From Streptomyces sp. ST2-7A (lineage in GTDB: Bacteria; Actinomycetota; Actinomycetes; Streptomycetales; Streptomycetaceae), in the NCBI RefSeq assembly GCF_021390475.1, contig NZ_JAJUWS010000018.1, positions 45,151 through 109,150 of the forward strand: a stretch of 64,000 nt of DNA, given 5' to 3'. How positions within the stretch are numbered: the first letter of the stretch is position 1; every line of letters begins with the position of its first letter. Made by a program: the position numbers and the translations under genes. Positions 1 through 8,479 of this stretch are shown piece by piece. The notes below the pieces were generated by a model that made no database searches, was not told where the DNA came from, and worked only from the letters and a program-made list of their open reading frames with translations.

Positions 1-340
1 CCCGCAGGTCGTGGAAGTTCTGTGGCTGCTCCACGAACTTCGGCAGGTCATCGCCCTGGATCAGAACGAGGTCGGGAACCTTGCCGCCGGCCAGCGCGGT
101 GGTCAGTGCCTGGGCGGTCTCCTGGGTGGTGCCGACCTCGGTCAGCTTCACCGTGATCCCGGGATTGGCCTCCTCGTACTTCTCGACAGCGGCCTTCTGG
201 TTGATGCCGGAGAACGACCAGAACTCGAACGAGTTGCCGTCGCCGCTACCCGAACTGCCGGAACATCCGGCGGCAGCGAGGCCGAGTGTCGCGGCGAGGA
301 CCACCGCTGCGACACGTTTGCGGGAGAAGCTCTTGATCAT
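1..340 (-). CDS. ABC transporter sugar-binding lipoprotein, N-terminal part (cut by window edge)
   Basis: The reverse strand encodes about 113 residues before the window ends. The start ATG is at 340. A basic n-region (MIKSFSRKR) and hydrophobic stretch lead to a lipobox-like LAAAGC with Cys26, then a Gly/Ser linker. The mature part begins FEFWSFSGINQKAAVEKYEE and continues NPGITVKLTEVGTTQE, which is typical of family-1 extracellular solute-binding proteins that feed sugars to ABC importers. The protein would be anchored outside the membrane. It is divergent from a LacI-family gene, the usual arrangement for a carbohydrate uptake operon and its repressor. The substrate cannot be read from this fragment; the downstream permeases lie outside the window. 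Confidence 0.85.
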   Translation of the reverse strand, partial: MIKSFSRKRVAAVVLAATLGLAAAGCSGSSGSGDGNSFEFWSFSGINQKAAVEKYEEANPGITVKLTEVGTTQETAQALTTALAGGKVPDLVLIQGDDLPKFVEQPQNFHDLR

Positions 341-561
341 CGGAGCGCCCTTGTCTACGAAAATTTCCGGAGCAACCACGAAACAATCACGTGGGCGGAG
401 ACGCTAGAAACGTTCGTCACCCCCGTCAAGGGGTGCGTCACGATGTCACAGTGTGATAACACGATCTCGATGGGTGCATCGAAGTGCGCTCGCGAAGTGG
501 GATCGACCCCTCTCCCGGCACTTCCACCCCGGTGGTTCGGGGGTGTGATGGTCTTGAGGCG

Positions 562-590
562 GTTTCAGATTTTCGGTGAAATCCTGAAAC
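562..590. promoter_or_regulatory. inverted repeat, candidate LacI-family operator
   Basis: GTTTCAGATTT and AAATCCTGAAAC face each other around a short centre in the divergent region between the sugar-binding lipoprotein gene and the lacI-type gene. The arms GTTTCAG/CTGAAAC are exact. A second, shorter GAAACGTT-type element lies at 408-417. The position suggests an operator for the adjacent regulator; this is inference. Confidence 0.4.
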
Positions 591-697
591 TTTCCTTGCC
601 GTCGGAGTGGTGCGGCGAGTAGGGAAGGGGGTGGGGATCGACCTCCGGAAGGGCGCCTATCGGTATATTTTTACTCAAAAGGGACGAATATCCGCGT

Positions 698-703
698 TAT
701 AGT
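698..703 (+). promoter_or_regulatory. -10 element (TATAGT) implying a leaderless regulator mRNA
   Basis: TATAGT ends six bases before the ATG at 709, and no purine-rich ribosome site precedes that ATG. Transcription from this -10 would begin at or next to the start codon, giving a leaderless mRNA, a common arrangement in actinomycetes. No convincing -35 is visible. Confidence 0.4.
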
Positions 704-708
704 GCCCT

Positions 709-1758
709 ATGACCTCTGCCCACAACAGCGCTGAGGGTGACGAAGCTCCCGGCGGGCCAACGACTCTCGCGGAGATCGCCAAGCGCACCGGCGTCTCGGT
801 CGCCACGGTGTCCAAGGTCGTCAACGGGCGGGACAACATCGCTCCCGGGACCCGGGAACTCGTCGAGGGCGCCATTCGCCGCCACGGCTACCGGCGGCAG
901 AGGCGCGGCGGCGGCCCGGCCCCGCTGCTGGAGCTCGTCTTCCACGAGCTGAACGGCCTGTACGGGGTCGAGATCTTCCACGGGGTCCAGCGGGTCGCCC
1001 GGGACAACGGCCTGGCCGTGGTGGTCACCGAGCTGCAGGGCCGTCAGGTGCCGGGCCGGGACTGGGTCGAGGACGTTCTGGCCCGCCGCTCCACGGGCGT
1101 CATCACCGTGTGCTCCGGCCTCACCGAGGACCAGAACCACCAGTTGCGCAGCCGCGGCATCCCCTATGTGCTCGTCGATCCCACCGGCGAACCCGGCCAT
1201 GACGCCGCCTCGGTCGGCGCGGGCAATTGGAACGGAGGGCTGTCGGCCACCCGACACCTGATCGAACTCGGGCACCGCCGCATCGCCGTGATCACCGGCG
1301 CGGAAGGAGTGCTCGCCGCCCGTGCCCGACTCGACGGCTACCGCGCAGCCCTGGACATGGCGGGCATCCGCTCCGACCCCGACCTGATCCGCATCGGCAA
1401 CTTCCAGATCGCCGACGGCCTCGCCCACACCCGTCGACTGCTGCGCCTGCCCGACCCGCCCACCGCCGTCTTCGCCTCCAACGACCACGAGGCCATCGGC
1501 GTGTACCAGGCCGCCGCCGAGGCCGGGGTGCGCATTCCCCGGGATCTCAGTGTCGTCGGCTTCGACGACCTGCCCACCGCCGAGTGGATCGTTCCGGCCC
1601 TCACCACCGTCCGCCAGCCGCTCCGCGAGATGGGCGGCCAGGCCACGACGATGCTGCTCATCCTGGCCCGTGGTGAACCCCTGCCGGTGGACCGCCTGGA
1701 ACTCTCCACCCGGCTCGTCGTGCGCGACAGCACCGCGCCCCCCGCCCCCCGGCGGTGA
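709..1758 (+). CDS. LacI-family transcriptional repressor of a sugar uptake operon
   Basis: This 349-residue protein has the LacI helix-turn-helix at about residues 19-45 (TLAEIAKRTGVSVATVSKVV, then NGRDNIAPGTRE). A periplasmic-binding-protein-like effector domain fills the rest, with the conserved VVGFDDLPTAEW segment near residue 285 and a C-terminal TTVRQPLREMG block. Length is normal for the family. It is divergent from a sugar-binding lipoprotein gene and probably represses it, with sugar as inducer. The N-terminus resembles actinomycete repressors of xylo-oligosaccharide genes, but I cannot assign the sugar. The ATG is accepted because the HTH starts shortly after it; translation may be leaderless. 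Confidence 0.88.
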   Translation: MTSAHNSAEGDEAPGGPTTLAEIAKRTGVSVATVSKVVNGRDNIAPGTRELVEGAIRRHGYRRQRRGGGPAPLLELVFHELNGLYGVEIFHGVQRVARDNGLAVVVTELQGRQVPGRDWVEDVLARRSTGVITVCSGLTEDQNHQLRSRGIPYVLVDPTGEPGHDAASVGAGNWNGGLSATRHLIELGHRRIAVITGAEGVLAARARLDGYRAALDMAGIRSDPDLIRIGNFQIADGLAHTRRLLRLPDPPTAVFASNDHEAIGVYQAAAEAGVRIPRDLSVVGFDDLPTAEWIVPALTTVRQPLREMGGQATTMLLILARGEPLPVDRLELSTRLVVRDSTAPPAPRR

Positions 1759-2046
1759 CCGAGGGCCCGCCCTCCCGCGTGACGGCGAACCCCCGATCCG
1801 GATCCCACCGGAGCGGGGTCTGCGCGCCACCGACCCGGTCGGCCGCCGCGACGACCGGGGGTGTCCGAGGAGGGACGAGCGCTGCGGCTTCGGACACCGG
1901 GCTCCGGGGCCACGATTCCCTCTTGTCGTCCGGGGACGCGGTGTGGGAGGGCGTCCCGCCCTTTGTTCCGGTCTTCGTATCCGTTGCCGACCGTCATCGG
2001 CCATGCGGTTGGCCGCGCAGGACCGGCGAGCGTCCGTGGAAACGGG

Positions 2047-2073
2047 GAAGACCCCGGCTCGCCCGGGGTCTTC
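2047..2073 (-). terminator. terminator hairpin of tRNA-Leu
   Basis: A perfect 11-bp stem (GAAGACCCCGG / CCGGGGTCTTC) with a five-base loop lies three bases beyond the encoded CCA of the tRNA on the minus strand. There is no long T tract, as is usual at this GC content. Confidence 0.8.
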
Positions 2074-2075
2074 GG

Positions 2076-2163
2076 TGGTGTCCGAGGGGGGACTTGAACC
2101 CCCACGCCCGATAAAGGGCACTAGCACCTCAAGCTAGCGCGTCTGCCATTCCGCCACCCGGAC
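2076..2163 (-). tRNA. tRNA-Leu (anticodon GAG), CCA encoded
   Basis: On the minus strand the acceptor arm GTCCGGG (2163-2157) pairs with CTCGGAC with one G-U pair. The anticodon loop CTTGAGG gives GAG, which decodes CUC and CUU leucine codons. A long variable arm (TGCCCTTTATCGGGCG) and a T arm GGGGGTTCAAGTCCCCC follow. The body covers 2079-2163 (85 nt), normal for a class II tRNA, and the genome also encodes the 3' CCA (2076-2078). No integrase or att-like duplication is seen nearby. Confidence 0.97.
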
Positions 2164-2244
2164 AGGTGTTCCGCCCGCGACCCGGCGGTACTCCGCGCGG
2201 TGCCGTGGCGACGTGTTCACCATACCAAGTTCCGAGAGGTGCTC

Positions 2245-2862
2245 TCATCCCTGTTCCCGCCGGTCGGCGCCGGGGGCGAGCACTCCGTGCTCCAGGGTGC
2301 CGATCACCAGCTCCACGGCCCGTTGCCTGGCCGTCACACCCTCCTGTACGGCCTCCCAGCCGGCCGAGAGCAGATACCACAGGCAGCGCACGAACCAGTC
2401 GGCGTCCACACCCGGTGCGATGGTCCCCTCCCGCTGTCCGCGTACGAAGAGCGCGCCGACGGGGGCGTGGATCCGCTCCCAGCGGTCGTCGTCCCACCCC
2501 TCCTCCTCGGGTCGGCCCTCGGCGAACAGCAGGTTCATCACCGGCCCCAGGTCGAACATCGCCCGCACCAGGCGGCGCAACGCCTCCACCGGGGTTCCCC
2601 GTTCGGGCTCGGCGTCCGCGAAGGCGCGGGCGGTCAACTCGAACGCCTCCTCGCCGAGCGCCCGCAGCAGCGCCGGGCGGTCGGCGTAGTAACGGTGCAG
2701 GGTGCTGCGTCCCACGCCCGCGAGCCGGGCGATCTCGGACAGCGGCGCGGCGCGGTCGGCGGTCCAGGCCGTCACGGCGGCGTCCAGGATCGCGCGGCGG
2801 GTGCGTTCCGTGGTGCCGGGTGTCCGTGTGGTCCCGGCGCCGGGCAGAGGGCTCTCCGACAT
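2245..2862 (-). CDS. TetR-family transcriptional regulator
   Basis: 205 residues. The TetR HTH lies at about residues 18-62 (TRRAILDAAVTAWT, PLSEIARLAGVGRSTLHRYY), followed by an all-helical ligand domain of ordinary length. The gene is divergent from a pair of bPH2-domain membrane protein genes. The 64-bp intergenic region contains the perfect palindrome TGGGACACTGTGTCCCA (2911-2927), so this protein probably represses itself and that operon. The inducing ligand is unknown. The ATG at 2862 is close to the HTH and fits the family. Confidence 0.88.
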   Translation of the reverse strand: MSESPLPGAGTTRTPGTTERTRRAILDAAVTAWTADRAAPLSEIARLAGVGRSTLHRYYADRPALLRALGEEAFELTARAFADAEPERGTPVEALRRLVRAMFDLGPVMNLLFAEGRPEEEGWDDDRWERIHAPVGALFVRGQREGTIAPGVDADWFVRCLWYLLSAGWEAVQEGVTARQRAVELVIGTLEHGVLAPGADRREQG

Positions 2863-2910
2863 GGGGAAAGGATAAGCCGCGTATTACTGTGGAACATGCA
2901 CAACCCGCTG

Positions 2911-2927
2911 TGGGACACTGTGTCCCA
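2911..2927. promoter_or_regulatory. perfect palindrome, probable TetR operator overlapping a start codon
   Basis: TGGGACAC-T-GTGTCCCA is an uninterrupted 8+1+8 palindrome. Its last base is the A of the ATG of the bPH2 gene at 2927, and it lies about 50 bp upstream of the divergent TetR gene. Size, symmetry and place fit a TetR dimer site that blocks both transcripts. Confidence 0.7.
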
Positions 2928-3463
2928 TGAATGAGCCGGTGACTGTTCCCGACGGATCCACGGGGGGATCCGGGGCACCGATGGTGCTGCGGCCACCCCA
3001 CCACCGCGTGCTGCGGCGCGCCGTCCCCTGGTGGATCCTGCGTTCCCTGGCGGGGTTTCTCCCCCTGATCGGCGGCGCGACGCTGCTGTACGCGCTGTGG
3101 GAGGGCGGTCGGGTGTGGAGCGGCCCGCTGTTGATCGGCCTGGTCGTGCTCTGCCTGCTGCGTACCGCCGTCGTCCCCTCCTGGCGGTACGCGGTGCACC
3201 GTTGGGAGATCGCCGAGGAGGCCGTCTACGCGGCGAGCGGCTGGTTCGTGCGCGAGTGGCGGATCGCCCCCATCTCCCGCATCCAGACCGTGGACACCTC
3301 GCGCGGCCCGCTGGAACAACTGATGGGGCTGAGCACACTGGTGGTCACCACGGCCTCCTCCAGCGGCGCCGTGCGCATTCCCGGCCTCGACCCGGAGGTG
3401 GCGCGGGAGGCCGCCGACCGACTGACCGAGATCACCCGCCGCACCCCCGGGGACGCGACGTGA
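2927..3463 (+). CDS. bPH2 (YdbS-like) membrane protein
   Basis: 178 residues. Two hydrophobic segments (about residues 36-55 and 62-82) precede a single bacterial pleckstrin-homology-like bPH2 domain (PF03703, formerly DUF304), with the family pattern WEIAEEAVYAASGWFVREWR and ISRIQTVDTSRGPLEQLMGL. Members are inner-membrane proteins of poorly defined function, usually encoded with a larger multi-bPH2 partner. The TGA overlaps the next gene's GTG by four bases, so the two are translationally coupled. An operator-like palindrome covers the start codon, suggesting control by the divergent TetR protein. No ribosome site is visible, so the transcript may be leaderless. Confidence 0.85.
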   Translation: MNEPVTVPDGSTGGSGAPMVLRPPHHRVLRRAVPWWILRSLAGFLPLIGGATLLYALWEGGRVWSGPLLIGLVVLCLLRTAVVPSWRYAVHRWEIAEEAVYAASGWFVREWRIAPISRIQTVDTSRGPLEQLMGLSTLVVTTASSSGAVRIPGLDPEVAREAADRLTEITRRTPGDAT

Positions 3464-5556
3464 GCGCCGCGCCGGAGCCGGGCACCGGCCCCGCCTCGAC
3501 CGGCGACCCCGCCGCCCCGCCGGGCCCCGTCGCCGGGAACCGGCCGGTGGACGCCGCGGTGGGAGTTGACCGGGGGAAGGCCGCGCCGGCGGGGCGGGAG
3601 GCCGGTCCACGGATACCTTCCCCCATGGCCCCCATGGCCCCCACGGCCCCGACGGGCGATGAGCCCGGCACCGTCGGTGGCTCGACGCCGGGGGAGGAGG
3701 GCGTGCCCGCCGCCCGTCGGGGCGACGCCCCGGGGGCCGACACCGCGCCCGCCGCGCCCGGCGGGTCCGGGAACGGAACGGGCGCCTCGACCACCCGAAG
3801 CACTCCGGTCGAGGAGATCGAGAAGGCCGAGAAGGCCGGCAGGGTCGACGAGGGGGCCCCCGACGTCGCCCGCGCGCCGATGGAGGAGGACCCCGCCGGG
3901 TCCGAACCGGAGGTCGTGCACGAGGGGGCCGAGCCCGCCGCCGGGGAGGACCCCGACCTGCCGCCCTGGCAGCGGCTCAACCCGCGCATGATCCTCGCCG
4001 ACGCGCTCCGCGTGCTGTTCTCCCTCGCGCCCGGCATCGTCGCCCTGCTGATCGTCCGCGTCGAGCCGACCCCGGGCGTGCTGTGGCCGCTGGGGTTCAT
4101 CGCGGTCTGGGGCGCGATCGGCGCCGCGGCCGATGTCCTGCGCTGGATCACCACCCGTTACCGCGTCACGGACACCTACGTCGAGCGCCGCACCGGCCTG
4201 TTCGTGCGCACCTACCGCTCGATCCGCCGTGACCGGATCCGCAGCGTGGACGCCGACGCCCGCCTGCTGCGCCGGTTGGCCGGACTGCGCCGGGTGCGCA
4301 TCGGCGCCGGGCAGTCGAGCATGGCGATGGAGTCGGCCCTGGTGCTGGACGCGGTCTCCCGTGAGGACGCCCTGCGGCTGCGCGGGCGCCTGCTGGAACA
4401 CCGTTCCGTCGACCTCGCCGCCGGCGGGACCGGGGAGGGCGACGGCACGCGGGACACCGCCGCCGGTGAGGTGTACGCCGAGCTGCGGCCCTGGTGGGTG
4501 CTGTACAACATGGCGAACGTGTGGGCCTTCTTCATGGCCGCCGGTCTGCTGTGGGGCACGTACTGGATGCTGACGATCTTCGGCCTCGACCCCGCCGGGT
4601 GGATCGCCTCGTGGATCGAACGGGCCGGTTTCGGCACTGCCGCCACCGTCGTCCTCGCCCTCGTCGCCGTATGGCTGCTGGGTGTCGCGGGCCTGGCCGT
4701 CAACTTCTTCAACGAGTACGCCGGCTTCCGGTTGGAGCGGGTGCCCGGCGAGAACGGCACCGTCCTGCGCACCACGCACGGCCTGCTGCGCACCCGGGAG
4801 GTCAACCGCGACGACCACCGCCTGCGTGGCATCACCCTCTCCGAACCACTGCCCTGGCGGTGGATGCACAGCACCGAGGTCCACGTCATCACCACCGGAC
4901 TGTCGATGTGGAGTGCCGCCGCCACGATCCTGCCGAGGGTGCCGAAGCCCACCGCCTCCCGAGTCGCCGACGCCGTGCTGGCCACCCCGGAGGACCCGCT
5001 GCGGGCGCCGTTGACGCGGCATCCGCGCGCCGCCCTGCGCCGTCGGTTGGGCTGGGCGCTGGGGATCACGGCGATCCTCACCGGCGCGGCGGCCTGGCTG
5101 ATCGTCGGCACGGGCTGGTCGGCCGCCGTGTGGTGGGTCACCGGCGCGGTGGTCCTGCCGATCGCCACGGGGCTCGCCGTCGCCGGACACCTCGCCCTCG
5201 GACACGCCGTCACGTCCTCCCATCTGGTGTCCCGGTACGGCGCCACGAACCGGCACACCTCCGCCCTGCGGATCGGTGCCGTCAGCGGGGTGCGGATCCG
5301 GCAGTCACTGTTGCAGCGGAGACTGGGCCTGGCCACCGTGGAGTTCACCACCGCGGCGGGATGGGGGCGCTACCCGGTGGTGGACATGGCGGCGGAGCGC
5401 GCGGCCGACCTCGCCGCGCTCGCCCTGCCCGAACAGGTGGAGCGGTTCCGCGCCGAGCGGGCGACCGGCCCCGGACCGGTCGCCCGCCGGGTCGGGGCCG
5501 GGAAGGAAGTCGGGGACGGCGGAGCACCGGGGGCCGGGACGTCGAACGTCCGGTGA
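3460..5556 (+). CDS. multi-bPH2 (YdbT-like) membrane protein
   Basis: 698 residues starting at the GTG that overlaps the previous stop (GTGA). Residues 1-165 are low-complexity Pro/Ala/Gly/Glu and include a short MAPMAPTAPT repeat. The rest alternates pairs of membrane helices with three bPH2 domains, near residues 235-310 (VERRTGLFVRTYRSIRRDRI), 420-520 (FRLERVPGENGTVLRTTHG) and 590-680 (VSRYGATNRHTSALRIGAVS). YdbT-type proteins have this tripartite plan. The long disordered N-terminus is unusual. It probably forms a membrane complex with the preceding small bPH2 protein. Physiological role unknown. Confidence 0.85.
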   Translation: MSAAPEPGTGPASTGDPAAPPGPVAGNRPVDAAVGVDRGKAAPAGREAGPRIPSPMAPMAPTAPTGDEPGTVGGSTPGEEGVPAARRGDAPGADTAPAAPGGSGNGTGASTTRSTPVEEIEKAEKAGRVDEGAPDVARAPMEEDPAGSEPEVVHEGAEPAAGEDPDLPPWQRLNPRMILADALRVLFSLAPGIVALLIVRVEPTPGVLWPLGFIAVWGAIGAAADVLRWITTRYRVTDTYVERRTGLFVRTYRSIRRDRIRSVDADARLLRRLAGLRRVRIGAGQSSMAMESALVLDAVSREDALRLRGRLLEHRSVDLAAGGTGEGDGTRDTAAGEVYAELRPWWVLYNMANVWAFFMAAGLLWGTYWMLTIFGLDPAGWIASWIERAGFGTAATVVLALVAVWLLGVAGLAVNFFNEYAGFRLERVPGENGTVLRTTHGLLRTREVNRDDHRLRGITLSEPLPWRWMHSTEVHVITTGLSMWSAAATILPRVPKPTASRVADAVLATPEDPLRAPLTRHPRAALRRRLGWALGITAILTGAAAWLIVGTGWSAAVWWVTGAVVLPIATGLAVAGHLALGHAVTSSHLVSRYGATNRHTSALRIGAVSGVRIRQSLLQRRLGLATVEFTTAAGWGRYPVVDMAAERAADLAALALPEQVERFRAERATGPGPVARRVGAGKEVGDGGAPGAGTSNVR

Positions 5557-6088
5557 CGCCGCCCCATCGGTGAATTCCAGGGTGCGTCGGGGCGATGAGG
5601 CGGAACCTCCGGCGGTTGTCCGTCCCGTGAGGGGCCGGGGTGGACGGGGCGCGAGACGGTACCGCCGGTCGGGGCGCCGGCACGTGCCGACCCGCACGTG
5701 CCGACCGGCACCCCGGCGGGCGCCGGGACCGACCGCCCCGGGCCGCTTTCCGAGAAGGTGCCGCACGCCCCGGCGACCCGTCTGCCCGCCCCCCGCCGGG
5801 GCTCCGGCGCAGGTTTTCGGAACCGAACGCCCGCCCGCCGGCGTGTTTCAATCCGTATGCCATACTCATCGCGCTTCGCGCGGCGGACACGGCGGGGGCA
5901 CATCGGATCCACACCGCGCCCACGGGGGTTCGACCATTCCCCGTGGCCCGTGGCGACCGGGATTCGTCCGCCCCGGCATCCGTGACCCGCCGGCGCGGCG
6001 GTGCGCACCGGGCGCCCGACGCCCGGATCGGCATCGACGGTACGACAGCGAGCACGCGAACACGCGGGGAATCCGGGGGACGCATCAC
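5557..6088. other. 532-bp intergenic region, no gene seen
   Basis: It separates the bPH2 pair from the DUF4178-SpeE locus on the same strand. Reading frames here are Arg/Pro/Gly-rich and lack ribosome sites. Local AT enrichment around 5840-5875 could hold the promoter of the next operon, but I cannot place -35 and -10 boxes with confidence. Confidence 0.5.
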
Positions 6089-6790
6089 ATGAACGGCATC
6101 GCCTTCGTGGTGGGCATCATCGTCGCACTGGCAGGAGTGGCCGTGGCCGTGGTGGCCGTGGTCGTCACCCGCAGGCAACCCCGGTCATCGGCCGCCGGGC
6201 CCCGCCGGCCCGCCGACCCCTTCGCCCCGGAGGACGGCACCGGTGGTGATCCGCGGACCATCGCCGCCGGCGACCTCGTGGAGTACCTGGGTGAGCGGCT
6301 GTTCGTGCGCGGCTCGCTGCGCCTGACGGAGGGTGGCTTCAGCTGGTCCGAGCACTTCCTCGACGCCATGGACGGCCCCGACGGCACCCGCCGCTGGCTG
6401 TCGGTGGAGGAGGACCCGGACCTCGAGGTCTACGTGTGGACCGAGTTGGACGACGAGAACGACGAGAACGACGGGGGCCCCGGGAGCCTCACGCCGTCCG
6501 CCAAGACCCTCACCGTTCGGGGCGTCACCTACCACCGCACCGAGCACGGCATGGCCGACTACCGCTCCGAGGGCACCACCGGTCTGCCCGCCTCCGGCCG
6601 CGTCGAGTACGCCGACTACGACGGCCCCGGCGGCCGGTCGCTGGCCTTCGAGCGCTTCCTCGGCGCGGACGGGCGCGGCACCTGGGAGGCGTCGTTGGGG
6701 GAGCGGGTGCCCAACGGCACCCTCACCATCTACCCGGGCGACGACTCCGCCCTCACCGACGGCGGTTCGGGCCCGGGGGCCCGGCCGTGA
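6089..6790 (+). CDS. DUF4178 domain protein, membrane-anchored
   Basis: 233 residues. One N-terminal helix (IAFVVGIIVALAGVAVAVVA, then VVVTRR) is followed by a soluble DUF4178 region (GDLVEYLGERLFVRGSLRL, FSWSEHFLDA, DGTRRWLSVEEDPDLEVYVW). Helix and basic residues suggest a cytoplasmic-side domain tethered to the membrane. It heads a compact five-gene set (DUF4178, DUF2617, DUF4247, DUF350, aminopropyltransferase-like). DUF4178 and DUF350 proteins also occur with polyamine-type enzymes in enterobacterial yjf loci. The ATG at 6089 was chosen because the membrane segment follows at once. Biochemical function unknown. Confidence 0.85.
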   Translation: MNGIAFVVGIIVALAGVAVAVVAVVVTRRQPRSSAAGPRRPADPFAPEDGTGGDPRTIAAGDLVEYLGERLFVRGSLRLTEGGFSWSEHFLDAMDGPDGTRRWLSVEEDPDLEVYVWTELDDENDENDGGPGSLTPSAKTLTVRGVTYHRTEHGMADYRSEGTTGLPASGRVEYADYDGPGGRSLAFERFLGADGRGTWEASLGERVPNGTLTIYPGDDSALTDGGSGPGARP

Positions 6791-7314
6791 CCGCGATATC
6801 CCTCGCCGTCCCCTATCTCGACACCGCGGCCGAGCAGTTGGCGTTCTCCCTGACACCGGAACGCCGCCCGGCCCACGCCGTCGCCCGGGTGGACCTCGGT
6901 GGCGGGCTGAGTGCCGAACTGCGCCTGCTCGGCGCCTCCCACCAGGTCTTCGCCGGCCCCGTCACCGAGACCGTGGCCTGCCCGACCGGCGGCGAGCCGG
7001 AGGGCGACGTGGAGTCCCTGCCGCGCGCCACCCGGCGGCGCATCGCCGGCTGGGGGTACGACTTCGCCTCCCGGGTGGAGCGCTGTGACGCGGCGGGTTT
7101 CCGCCGTCGTGTCGCAGCGCTGCGGGCCCTGGGCGCGGAAGGGCGAGCCGACACCCTGTACGCGGTCTTCCCCGGCTCGCCGGACGCGATCACCGCGCTC
7201 CTCGCCCGGCCGGCCGGCGGCGTCCCGGATCCCCGTCCCGGCTGGGACACCTGGCACGTCTATCCGCAGCACCGGCAGATCGTCACCACCCGGACCCGGT
7301 TGGAGGCACCGTGA
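6787..7314 (+). CDS. DUF2617 family protein
   Basis: 175 residues starting at the GTG of a GTGA overlap with the DUF4178 gene, and ending in another GTGA overlap with the next gene. It has no signal peptide or membrane segment. Recognisable blocks are LGASHQVFAGPVTETVAC, RIAGWGYDFASRVE and DTLYAVFPGSPDAITALLA. DUF2617 proteins are actinobacterial, of unknown function and recurrent in this neighbourhood. The double overlap implies matched synthesis with its neighbours, so it is probably a cytosolic partner of the membrane components. Confidence 0.85.
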   Translation: MTAISLAVPYLDTAAEQLAFSLTPERRPAHAVARVDLGGGLSAELRLLGASHQVFAGPVTETVACPTGGEPEGDVESLPRATRRRIAGWGYDFASRVERCDAAGFRRRVAALRALGAEGRADTLYAVFPGSPDAITALLARPAGGVPDPRPGWDTWHVYPQHRQIVTTRTRLEAP

Positions 7315-7727
7315 GTCCCGTCAAGCGCCTGACCGTCCTGGTGGCGATGCTCCTGGTGGGCGGTCTGCTCGTCGGTTGCGGTTCCGCCTCCGGCACCGGC
7401 AACCCCGTGCCCTCCGCGTGGATCGGACAGACCTACCAGCGGATGGGCAACGCCTACACCGCGACCGGCACGCCGGAGTCGGTGGCCTCGGCGATCGCCG
7501 GTCACACCGCGCCGCGCGCCCGCAGCAGCAACGGTGATCGCCGGTTCCTGCGCTACCGCGACCACATCGTGGCCGTTCAGCCGCGCGGCGCCGGTGGGAG
7601 CCGGATCGAGATCGAGACCTACGCCCGCGGCCACCAGCGCTGGGGCACCTACATCGGCGGGGTCTGGCCCGCCCCGGGGCGGGCCGGTGACGGCTACCGG
7701 GGCGGTGGTCCCGGCTCCGGCAAGTAG
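7311..7727 (+). CDS. DUF4247 lipoprotein
   Basis: 138 residues beginning at GTG 7311, overlapping the DUF2617 stop. A short basic start (MSPVKR) and hydrophobic stretch run into LLVGCGS, a clear lipobox, so the mature protein is anchored on the outer face of the membrane. The DUF4247 region includes RFLRYRDHIVAVQPRG and RIEIETYARGHQRW, and the C-terminus is Gly-rich. Third gene of the DUF4178-SpeE set, it supplies the extracytoplasmic component. Function unknown. Confidence 0.87.
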   Translation: MSPVKRLTVLVAMLLVGGLLVGCGSASGTGNPVPSAWIGQTYQRMGNAYTATGTPESVASAIAGHTAPRARSSNGDRRFLRYRDHIVAVQPRGAGGSRIEIETYARGHQRWGTYIGGVWPAPGRAGDGYRGGGPGSGK

Positions 7728-7949
7728 CCGTCCGACCTGTCGGCGTCCGGTCGGCCGCGCGCCCCGGAACGCTCCCGCGCCCGCGTGTGAGACGACATGC
7801 GTCGGGGCCGGGGTACGCGCCCGGGCGCCCCGCGCGTCCGCTCACCGTCACCCCGGCACCACCTGTCGAACACCCCTCCCGAATTCCCGGAACTCCCCGA
7901 ATCCCCCCAACCACCCCGGACCCCGGACAACCCCCGAAAGAGGAACCCC

Positions 7950-8387
7950 GTGGCAGACATCCTCGAGTCCGCCGGCGTCGTCCTGGCCTACGGCGTGGCC
8001 GGCTTCGCCGTCATGGCGCTCGGCTACCTCGCCCTGGACCTGGTCACCCCGCGTCGCCTGACCCCGCTGATCTGGACCGAACGCAACGTCGGCGCCGCCA
8101 TCGTCATGAGTGGTCAGATGATCGGTGTGGGCCTGGTGGTCGCCGCCGCCATCAACGCCAGTGAGTTCCAGCGCGGTCTGGGCGCCGGCCTGATCAGCAC
8201 CCTGATCTACGGCCTCGCGGGGGTGATCGTGATGACCCTGGTCTTCGCCCTGGTCGGTATCCTCACCCCGGGCCGGATGGGGGCGACCGTGCTGGAGGAC
8301 CGTGACGGTCGCCCGCACCCCGCCGCCTGGGTCCAGGGCGCCATGTACATCGCCACCGCGGTGATGCTCACCGCCGCCCTTTCCTGA
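7950..8387 (+). CDS. DUF350 four-helix membrane protein
   Basis: 145 residues. The GTG at 7950 follows an AGAGGAA ribosome site at proper spacing. Upstream in-frame sequence is Pro/Arg-rich and is excluded. Four hydrophobic helices are visible (VVLAYGVAGFAVMALGYLAL; AIVMSGQMIGVGLVVAAAI; TLIYGLAGVIVMTLVFALVG; MYIATAVMLTAAL), the DUF350 (YjfL-like) plan. The family is linked by gene neighbourhood to polyamine-type enzymes and envelope stress. It lies 222 bp after the DUF4247 gene and about 90 bp before the aminopropyltransferase-like gene. Confidence 0.87.
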   Translation: MADILESAGVVLAYGVAGFAVMALGYLALDLVTPRRLTPLIWTERNVGAAIVMSGQMIGVGLVVAAAINASEFQRGLGAGLISTLIYGLAGVIVMTLVFALVGILTPGRMGATVLEDRDGRPHPAAWVQGAMYIATAVMLTAALS

Positions 8388-8404
8388 CTTTCCCGCCCGG
8401 ACCG

Positions 8405-8441
8405 GGCGGCGGGCCGGTACCGCACCGGTCGGTCCGCCGCC
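8405..8441 (+). terminator. nested hairpin between DUF350 and SpeE-like genes
   Basis: GGCGGCGG (8405-8412) pairs with CCGCCGCC (8434-8441), and inside it CCGGT pairs with ACCGG. The element could attenuate transcription before the last gene of the locus or stabilise an mRNA end. Both genes flanking it point the same way. Confidence 0.4.
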
Positions 8442-8479
8442 GGGCCCACCCCGCCCCACCACCCAGCGGAGCACGCGGC

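Noticed and set aside
2076..2163. tRNA-Leu as an attachment site for an integrated element
   Set aside because: No integrase, no duplicated tRNA 3' end and ordinary chromosomal genes on both sides.
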